Shown in pieces: positions 56,201 to 64,000 of a DNA stretch of 64,000 nucleotides. This DNA comes from Apostichopus japonicus. Its lineage: Eukaryota; Echinodermata; Holothuroidea; Aspidochirotida; Stichopodidae. Location of the stretch: the NCBI RefSeq assembly GCF_037975245.1, contig NC_092574.1, positions 18,262,713-18,326,712 on the forward strand. The letters run 5' to 3'. The position numbers and the translations under genes were made by a program. How positions within the stretch are numbered: the first letter of the stretch is position 1; each line of letters starts with the position of its first letter. The notes under the pieces were generated by a model. It was not told the DNA's origin, did no database searches, and saw only the letters and a program-made list of their open reading frames with translations.

Positions 56201-59200
56201 ATTAGCTTCATTTTGGCGCTCGGTAAACCGATCCCTTGGTTACGTGTCTTATTGTAGTGTCCCGACCTTCAAATTGTTCATCTCTTTAGAGTGCAAGAAG
56301 GTTAACATGGAATGGAATAGTAACGAGATACTATCACTTCTCAATGGTAGATGCTTAACAGTGATATGTTCTGGGAAGTGTTTTCAATAAAAATCTGTGT
56401 GTGTGTCCATGAGAAGGACACTCAGATAACCATGGTAAGATATTCATTTAGACAACTAGTTGTATCAATGCATACAGCAGTCAGTTCTATCAGGAACACG
56501 GTACTACATTTCAGCTAACCATTTTGCTTTTTTTAGAGATTAGCTTAAATGAAATGGTGAAAACCTTCTCAACTATTGCCAACAACTTAAATCCTTTATG
56601 TCAAACTTTTATGAAAGCTGTGACCTTTTCAATCAGCGCTGGCTTCCATGATGTTTCCAAGAATCGACATGTGCTCCAGCTCGGGTACACATAGCATATG
56701 ATTGGACGGTTAACATTGACTTAGAGCAGGATTAATTAGTTGTTAGAGCATTGCATATTCTCCATCTGAAAAGTGGATCCATGTGCATGCTAGATTGAAA
56801 ATGTTTAAAGAATACTTGAAAATTGTTTGTACCATTTTCATGTAGGTTAAACTTTCAAGGGCGAGGGCAAATCACTCAACTTAAACCCATCCCCTAGGCT
56901 GGGAAAACTTGTCCTTTTTTCTTCAGACAAAATACTGTAACCACGCAACCTTTCCTCCTCCTCCCCTACCATCACCTCACCATCTTCCAACAAGATAAAG
57001 TGATACCCCCTCACCCTCTTCCAAAAAGATAAAGTGATACACCCTCCCCTCACCCTCTTCCAAAAAGATAAACTAACACATCCCCCTCTATTGATTAAAT
57101 TTGTTTCATTTTCCGGTAACCCATGTAACCTCACTCTTGCCTATCAGTGTTAAATATCATTTAGTATGTTTAGTGATATTCTTTACAATATAGCACATAT
57201 GTGCTGCTCTCCATGAAATTCCAGTCAGAGAATAACCAAAATTTTGGCATAAAATGAAAAATGAATTGGAATAGAAATTTTTTGAAGTAGTTGGTGGGGT
57301 AAAAAATATATACATATTATCCCGACTTTAAAGACACGTTTGATTCCTTTCAAGCCGGATAAGAGAAGTCATGGCTCTTAATAGGCCCCTTTGAGGTTAC
57401 CGCTTAATCCTCTGAGATTTATTTAGGCAATCCCTCGACTACTCATTTCACCTCCAAAGATGTATTACTGCCAACATTTATCTATACTCTCTGTCCTTAA
57501 GACATTATAAGGAAAGCAAAATAAAAAAAAATAAAAAGAATTGGAAAGAAAAGAAAAGCATCTTTGATTTTGAATCATTTGAAGGCAGACAGATGTAGAC
57601 ACATTGGCAACATTGATTGCTGTCGGAACATGACAAATGACGGAGATGAAATACTCACGGATGAGCCCCCATCTGCCTTAAATGGTAAAACAGATGTGGC
57701 TGACAGGCTTGTAGTAGAGACTCAAAGAGAATGCAGATTGACACGATACCCTGGGAAATGAAAAAGAAAAAAGGGGGAAAAAAATGTTAAAATAATATAA
57801 TGTCAAGAGTATTGAAAAAGGAAAAATCCTTTGTCCCTCTTTGGTAAAATGGAATACAAAATTTGTGATGTCATGCCCTAAATGATAGAATGAAACAACT
57901 TAAATTTTCGCCACAAATTATGATGATACCCTTTAAGTTAGGGATGATGAAAAGGATAAATGTATGTTAGCCTGGCATTTCAGTTTAATAGTCCCAACAG
58001 GATCTTCTTCAGATAGAGCCCCTCTGCAAAATGATACCAACTTGACCTTAGTAGTGGTCAGAAGCTGACAGAAGTGGGACAAATGGCAGTCCCCCCTCTC
58101 CCCCCCCCCATCCTCTCCAAATCCACATCCAACATAAAACGAAAGAAAAAGAAGAAGGAAAGAAAGAAACAAATATACTGGTGACAAGTATCTTTCAAAT
58201 TCTCCTGTCACACTATAAACAGGTTTTGGGATTTATGCAAAGTTAAGACAGACAACTTAATTATGCTTCGATCCACTAAATTTTACCAAAATGACAAAAA
58301 AAAAACCACCACCAATATTACAAGAATGTGTGCTTTGATTGCAAGTTTAGCAGCAATACTAGTGTATTTTTGTCTTGTGATAGATAATTTGTTAATTGTT
58401 AAATCATTCTCGTTATTATGTATGAATGTACACGTCTCTTACAGACTGCTGTCTCCTGGGATCTAACTATTAATTGCTGCCTGAGAACAAACTCCTTTTA
58501 GGGATTTAAATATCACTTCTGCATAGCCCTTGTGAACAGAGGGTGTTTGGTGGTTTCTGGCAAGACTGGAATTAATAAATATCAAATACACATAAAGTGT
58601 GAAAGTTGTCTGTTGTCTCAGTCATCATTAATATCCTTGAAAAATATGTATATAAATATTTCGGTTCATAAAAGTTTGAAAAGTGCTGCCTTCTATTGGG
58701 CAGGAAACTAAACTTCAAGTGTTCCAAGCTTAACCTGGCATGTGACTAAACTCTCATAATACAGAGAATCCTATTATGGTTCTGGTTGTATAAGGAATCA
58801 TTTTTGCGTACTGAATTTGGTAAAATTTTGACTGTTAATTTGGCACTAACATCCAACCAAGTTTCATTTCAAAGATTGCAAAACCAAACAGAGAAAATCA
58901 AGAAAAGAAATGACAACATAAGAAAAAAGCAACAATTAATGGATTTCAAAATTGATGTTCTGCACGTCGTAATTAAATGAAAAGTGTTGATTGATGATTA
59001 TTTTTTTCTTTTGACATTAAATGGAATCTGTCATTAATTTATATTAGATCAATCATATCTAATATCAGATTTGCAAAGTTTATCTAAATTTAAAAAGAAT
59101 CTAACAATTCTCCTTCTCTTCTGTTTCCACCGTTGTCTGGTGTTTGTAATATTTGACTTTTGAAATTGCTTCAAATTTATTTTGCCAGAGTTTAAACTGT

Positions 59201-62200
59201 TTACTTCTCCGGTCTCTTCTCTCTCAATTCCAGTTTACTCGATCAACAAGGGGGCAACCTTTAGGGGAAAAAAACCAGACACATGGTGACTTAAAGAAAA
59301 CATATTAGCTTTTCGATCATTAAACGAGTACTAAATCAAACTGAACAGGCACCGTAACTTCAGGATAGGATTTTTGTTTCCACAAGACGCTCTCTACGAT
59401 ATAAATAATTTCAAGAATTTTTCCCTGGATGACACAATGGTATAAACTCCGTCAGTTTCTTCCAGTGATCAGAACACGACAATTAAAGATGGAGGGCTAG
59501 AAACGAGGCAAGATTTGTGTGTTTTGGTTATATATTTTTGCACTCTCTATTATGTGGTGTAAATGGTCTCGACAGCTGTTAAGGCGGTCGTAAATGAGTC
59601 TCTAAATGAAGCCCATAACGATACCCCATAGCAGTGATTGGAGTCGGGCGACACCAATCTTCCAAATCCGTATATAGCGAAACAGAGCTGCCAATCCCGG
59701 GAGGAAATATAAATCTTTCTGTTTATTCAGTAAACAGGAAAAGAACATATGATAATTGGAAAGATAAATGTTCTCATTTTTATCTGTTTCTACAAAGAAT
59801 TTTAATCTGCAAATGGCAAAAGATGGAAATTATTTGAGGTCAAGAACTTGATGGTACGTGAGGAAGTAAAACGATGGAGCTGGTCTTTCCTCCGGGGATC
59901 ACATGCCAGTAGAAAACTGCTAAATCATGGCGAAGTGGGACGGAAAATATGTCTAGACGGTGATACGATATTAAACTGAAAAGTACAATTTAAGAGTTTT
60001 AAGTTGATCTCGAATAGTGACAGTAAAAGTGACCGAGTGAAAAAAACAGTTTAAACCAGCATGGCATCCCTAACAGCATTTATGGCCTTATGAACCTTTC
60101 ACTTGATGAATTACAGCCCAAAGACAAAAAATTTACCACCTTTAATTAATTTTTCAGGCATTTGAAGTTTATTTCAGAGGAAAAGACCATTTTTCTTATT
60201 TAAATAGAAATTTTTTTTAAAACAAGTTTTCTGGCACTGATCATAAATTTTTGATATAAAATGGAACTAAAAATGTTCTTATCACTGTAATGAGTCATTT
60301 TTTTTTCCAAAACTAATGAAATTATAACAAATGAGTAGAAAATTTGTTTGAAATTTTCTTTTGACTTGTATGTGATTAAATACTGACATGAAATTTACAC
60401 GATTTTTCAGACTGGGATGAATAATTACTAACTAATTAATATTCATGAGATGAGAGAATCCCAAAAGAGAGTGTTTAATCTTGAGGTCAAATGTAATCTG
60501 AATTTGTTAATTATGTCACTCTGCGGGTGCCTACACATTGTTGATGAAATTTAGTCAACCAATCAAGGCATCTTTATGAAAAATCTTATCACAAGGAAAT
60601 ATCTACTAGTACAATAAGTTTACAGAATATAGATTGTACAACCCAGGGGTAGCAAACCTCCCCACCCCCTCCCCTCCCATCCTCTCTCGCAACACAAGAA
60701 ACTTCAAAGATGTGTAATTTGCATATATAATGACAATAAAATATTGTCAAATGAGGACATTTGTAATTCTGTCAATATTAAAGGTTGCAATTACGCAAAA
60801 TGTGCATACTTAATTTTTCTACCATTTATTAAGATCTATTGTTACTTATTCTTGGAAATTCTAACACATTCCCCTTCTCCACACACCCCCCCCCTCTCTA
60901 CACATTAAGACCAAAAATCCTGAGAAAGATATTGAAGATAAGAGAATAATACAACAGGAGGATGTTGAAAGATATGGACCCTAGATGTTCTTCCTGTTTT
61001 AATTTAAAGTACAATCCGTTACAAGAGGTGAGATCAAGAGGCGATACACGAGGTCGATGTGAGTTTTGCGTACGAAAAAAAATGATCCAATTCAATTTTT
61101 ATTGATGATAGCCCCAGCAAATTCCTCCAGAGGAATAAACTTGCCGGTGAAAAATTACTCGAGCTGAGATTACGGGACATGGCAATGTTTTCTTCTTTTC
61201 CCTTCTGAACTGTTAGTGCAAATCAGGGAACACAAGTGGCCACTCCAGGGATTGAGGCAATTTCTTGGCCATCCTCTCATCAACTTTTCCGAAGGTAAAG
61301 GCTCTACTCTGTGTCTTATAGACAATCCCGACAGAAGAGACTGTTAAGCACCGTTCTTGAAAACCTCTTCAACAAATTGGACAGGAAGCATATTTTACGC
61401 TCAAGAGAGTCTACAGAGTCCAATCGGTGAGCTGAGCTTTAAGCAGATAATGCCGATGGGATTATCGAGAAACGGCTTAAAAAAAAGAAGAAAAAAGTAC
61501 ATCGCGACTCGCAAACACATTCCAAGGACCTTATTATCCACCGACAGTACTCTCTCTTGCCGACCGGCGAAATGAGAACCGTTTTCCGTACGGAGTCTTC
61601 TCCCAGCGTTTGTCTTTTCATTAATGAGCTCCTAGCTGAGAAATTGTCTTTAATTGAACATCTATTTATAGAAATAACTGCAAGATACACCCCAGAGATG
61701 TTAAGGGAGACAAAAAAAAACAAGCAAAAAAAAATGTGGGCAAGCTAGACCCCGAGGCTCTGCATATCTGGGTCATGAAGTAAATATAATATTTTTTGCC
61801 GTTGAGAAAAGAAAAGAATACTTTGCGTTTGTTTAATCATTCCTCAGTTTTCTACAACTGGTTCAAATTTGTGGCAACAACCTTGCATAACCCCCCTCCC
61901 CCCCCCCCCCCTTGCAACTGGGCCACTACTGTTTGAATAAGAATACTATTACAGATCTGTGTGTTTGACACATATGAATATACTTTTGATGAGGAAAGTA
62001 AGAGATAATTTAAAGTTGCATTTTTTGCATTGAATTAGTTTATACACCCTGGTGTTCAATGCCAAAGCACAAACAAGGTAGACAATATTAAAACAAAAAG
62101 TAACAAATTTCGTATCTTCTGTGAAGAGCGAACGTAGGTTAATGTATAAAAGTCATTAAACATGTGATGTTTGAATCCTAGATCCAGGATCTTCACAGAG

Positions 62201-63759
62201 GGAGGTCTAACATGATGATATTGGAAGACAGCTTACATAGCAGATGGGACGTACAGATAACTAACATGAAACAATGAATGGAACGGATAGACCAACAGGG
62301 CAGTGAGAAGGAAGGAAAGAATTAACTAGATGCGTTGGGGCTACACTGAATAACAACAGATATAATAAAGTAACGTTATCCTTCAGTTGAACCGATTGAC
62401 ATTGTTTCACACAATAACACCAATATTGTACCACAATAAAGACATTACCAATGATAATTAACAATATCAATAAATTTAATCACTGCCTGTCTGTGTCTAT
62501 ATCACCAGCTAAGTCTTTATTACCAAATTTGTAACATTAATATATATTATATAATATAACATTAATAATTGTCTATTTCATATACACACAGTGTGTGCTA
62601 TCAGGCCTGATGTGAGTGGAGGGGAGGGGATGGGGTGGGGAGGGTGATTAGGGCCCTGGGTCTATAAGGCAGCCGGGATCAACATGGGATAAATACTATA
62701 GGGAAAGAAATGAAGTCTTCCAGAAGGGGGACTGGTGATATATTTCCCCCCAGGGCCAAATCTTGCTCTTGACACCACTGTTTATAAAAAATAAAAAATT
62801 TGCATATTTCTATGACAGTACTGTACCCAAATATATCATACCATTGATATATAATTGCTGATTTCATATTACGTACCTAACATGATCAGCTGATTCTCTT
62901 TCTTATATTGTTTTACGCACTGATTATGTAAAAGGAAATTTCCTCTACAATACCTTTATGCTGTTTTGCATATCTATTGGCACATGCACTTTATCTAATA
63001 CTTTAGTATCGTTTTCCTATACTTTTTTTAGTTACTCTAGGTATTTTGTCAGCTGGAAGGTCACTTACATATAACCCAAGGGACAAATTCAGGCACAACT
63101 GTTACCTGTAGTACAGTTATGAATGAAGTCTGGATACTCATTTGTTCCTGCAACACATAAGAGGGTATCTTCGTCTATCCAAATTAGGGTTTTGTAAAAG
63201 ATTACTGTGTGTATCCAGTCCGTACCATTTCGTGCAGGGGTAACTTTGTGTTCCCATATTTAGGCTGTGTGGTTGTTTTGCTGCATAGTATTCATGTTAT
63301 TCTTTTGCATAGCTTTACTGCACCTTGTGGAACAGGGAGTTCATCCTGGGATTATCCCATGTTTCTTTTTTGGTTTCTACGTTTGGAATAAACGTGAGGC
63401 ATCCTCAACTCTCCACCACAAGTGTGACATATTATGGTAGAATAATACTCTCGTACGTGTGGATGAGATGAAAATTAATTGCATAGTTGAACCACTGATA
63501 ATGTTTAAGGGAAAGGTTTTGTGATGAAATGAAATGTCTAATTTACCTCATAAGTTATGTTTCTACAGTATTTTCTGCCAATGTTTAATTTTTTGGAGGG
63601 GGGGGGGGGCGGAGAAGAGGGTAGAGGGGTAAATCCAAGTAAATCTTACCTGTGGGTGGGATGAGATGGTGTGCAGCCTGAAAAGATGTCTGGTATAGAT
63701 CTCTCTGAAGAAGTAGTAAAGTGTGATTGGTTTGTCAAAGACGTAGCAGAGAGGGGCAA
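50122..63759 (-). CDS. TBC1D19: TBC1D19-like TBC domain (Rab-GAP family) protein, C-terminal part (partial)
   Basis: Four exons on the minus strand join in phase: 63650-63759, 57659-57750, 52547-52662 and 50122-50264. About 153 residues of the C-terminal half of a TBC domain are visible: DKPITLYYFFREIYTRH, FRLHTISSHPQ, GIVSICILFESLLQ, HLFYHLRQMGAHP, FKWLMRAFSGYLASDQLLLL, WDRILGFNSLEPLAILAVAI, then FAFRRVNLLETSS and the end at 50122. LLWDRILG is the conserved TBC motif C region and the order fits TBC1D19. The family stimulates GTP hydrolysis by Rab proteins on membranes; the catalytic Arg and Gln fingers lie upstream, outside the window, so activity cannot be judged. The 5' part is beyond 64000. 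Confidence 0.88.
50265..52546. other. Intron of the TBC1D19-like gene
   Basis: 2.3 kb, mostly AT-rich. Contains a hAT-like repeat fragment at 51577-51670. No exon needed by phase or seen. Confidence 0.55.
51577..51670. repeat. Fragment of a dispersed repeat (CTAGGGTGGCCGGACGTCCGG)
   Basis: CTAGGGTGGCCGGACG and the palindrome CCGGACGTCCGG mark the end of a repeat family seen in many animal genomes. A weaker relative (ACTGGGTGACCATATGTCC) lies at 55296-55315. No second inverted end or duplication found. Confidence 0.4.
52547..52662 (-). CDS. TBC1D19: TBC1D19-like exon: TBC motif region
   Basis: One base, 38 codons, one base; acceptor atcaacag, donor gtaaga: RLAFKWLMRAFSGYLASDQL and LLLWDRILGFNSLEPLA. 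Confidence 0.92.
53025..53342. repeat. Imperfect tandem duplication, about 160 bp unit
   Basis: 53025-53187 and 53196-53342 share TTCAAATCCCTAGCA, GATAATTCAATAATTCTCCT and CCATCCTGTTACAAGTTTCT in the same order, with internal GTATGTGTATG variation. Confidence 0.85.
55704..55742 (+). ncRNA. Small hammerhead-ribozyme-like motif
   Basis: GCCT, then the core CTGAAGA (fits CUGANGA), a 6-bp stem GATCCT/AGGATC with loop GCT, then GAAACGTC and AGGC. The outer GCCT and AGGC pair as stem I. A-C against G-T after GAA gives a two-pair stem III with no loop, leaving C as cleavage position. This agrees with the small hammerhead variants known from Penelope-like elements, which act as dimers. No Penelope coding is seen nearby. 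Confidence 0.6.
56970..57085. repeat. Tandem repeat, CACCCTCTTCCAAAAAGATA unit
   Basis: Three imperfect copies with 36-44 bp period, each with CTTCCAAAAAGATAAAGTGA or a variant. Confidence 0.85.
57659..57750 (-). CDS. TBC1D19: TBC1D19-like exon
   Basis: 30 codons plus two bases, acceptor atttcccag, donor gtgagt: GIVSICILFESLLQACQPHL and FYHLRQMGAH; the split codon gives Pro with the next exon. Confidence 0.92.
57751..63649. other. Intron of the TBC1D19-like gene (5.9 kb)
   Basis: Contains a decayed relative of the hammerhead-like motif (57970-58012, minus), several complex non-repetitive islands (59180-59700, 60390-60620, 61130-61560), C runs near 60885 and 61890 and a G run near 63597. Short open frames are unrecognised. 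Confidence 0.5.
57970..58012 (-). repeat. Decayed relative of the hammerhead-like motif
   Basis: The minus strand reads CTGAAGAAGATCCTG and, after a different middle, GAAATGCCAGGCTAAC. Both ends match the motif at 55704, including bases outside the core, so they come from one repeat family. The second stem is broken here. Confidence 0.5.
63650..63759 (-). CDS. TBC1D19: TBC1D19-like exon (first in window)
   Basis: Two bases plus 36 codons, acceptor ctcaacag, donor gtaaga: APLCYVFDKPITLYYFFREI and YTRHLFRLHTISSHPQ. Nothing coding is seen from 63760 to the window end. Confidence 0.92.
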
Positions 63760-64000
63760 CTGTTGAGATGATAGGAGAAAGTTCAATACTTTATTAACTT
63801 ATCAAGTACGAGAAAGTATATATACGGATTTAATACTAAGGATCACAAAAAGTCTCTTTTGATATCTGATTCAGCGTTGTTTAAGGCATTGTGTGATATA
63901 TTACGATAACAAAGCAAAGCGTATCAGAAATCTAATGGGATTGATAATTCCTGATTTTATCGATTTATTAACAATCGTTACGAAACCAAAGAAATCGTGA

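Larger units (their letters stand above)
53343..57658. other. Intron of the TBC1D19-like gene
   Basis: Holds a complex non-repetitive island (53370-53690), a purine-rich GAA run near 53876, a hammerhead-like motif (55704-55742) and a pyrimidine-rich tandem repeat (56970-57085). No further exon is required by phase. Confidence 0.5.

Noticed and set aside
1-64000. CRISPR array, prokaryotic operon or integrated virus
   Set aside because: No regular repeat-spacer pattern, no ribosome binding site gene clusters and no viral structural or integrase coding seen.

Overview
The window is animal genomic DNA. Genes are split into short exons (12 to 564 bp) by introns of 0.2 to 6 kb with GT-AG borders. 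The background is AT-rich, full of TA microsatellites, long G or C runs and retrotransposon remnants. The transposon mix (non-LTR retrotransposons, a Penelope-like element, hAT-type MITEs, tRNA-derived SINEs) suggests a marine invertebrate. An echinoderm or other invertebrate deuterostome is plausible, but the species cannot be fixed from the sequence. No prokaryotic operons, CRISPR arrays or viral genes are visible.

Three protein-coding genes are supported; I rebuilt their exons by hand from splice sites, reading phase and protein similarity. (1) 1-9006, minus strand: the 5' part of a cyclic-nucleotide-binding-domain (CNBD2-like) gene, seven exons in view, running off the left edge. (2) 25665-49639, plus strand: a complete second CNBD2-like gene of about 18 coding exons (619 aa long form), with two candidate first exons that splice in the same phase. 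(3) 50122-63759, minus strand: the last four visible coding exons of a TBC1D19-like Rab-GAP-family gene, running off the right edge. Genes 1 and 2 are paralogues arranged head to head. Genes 2 and 3 converge, with stop codons about 480 bp apart.

The 16.7 kb between the two CNBD genes is a transposon graveyard. It holds a 5'-truncated non-LTR retrotransposon with an open reverse-transcriptase frame (12183-13865) and a further degraded RT C-terminus (about 13930-14223). It also holds a large imperfect inverted repeat (15899-18095 against 20456-22165) whose left arm carries RT coding missing from the right arm. The loop contains a Penelope-like GIY-YIG remnant and a hammerhead-like motif, and beyond lie a U2 snRNA 5'-end fragment and a hAT-type MITE with a perfect 8-bp target duplication. 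Introns of genes 2 and 3 hold a second such MITE, a SINE, a LINE 3' end, G-rich and C-rich minisatellites, and a well-formed small hammerhead-ribozyme-like motif.

The two CNBD genes would encode soluble proteins with a cAMP/cGMP-type beta-roll that keeps the phosphate-cassette Glu and Arg in both copies. CNBD2 relatives are known from male germ cells and cilia, but nothing here proves the site of action. Perfect CRE palindromes (TGACGTCA) are over-represented in gene 1 and its upstream region. I did not find a convincing wholly new system; the most useful leads are the paralogue pair with differing intron patterns, the CRE cluster, the alternative first exons, and the minimal hammerhead-like motifs.
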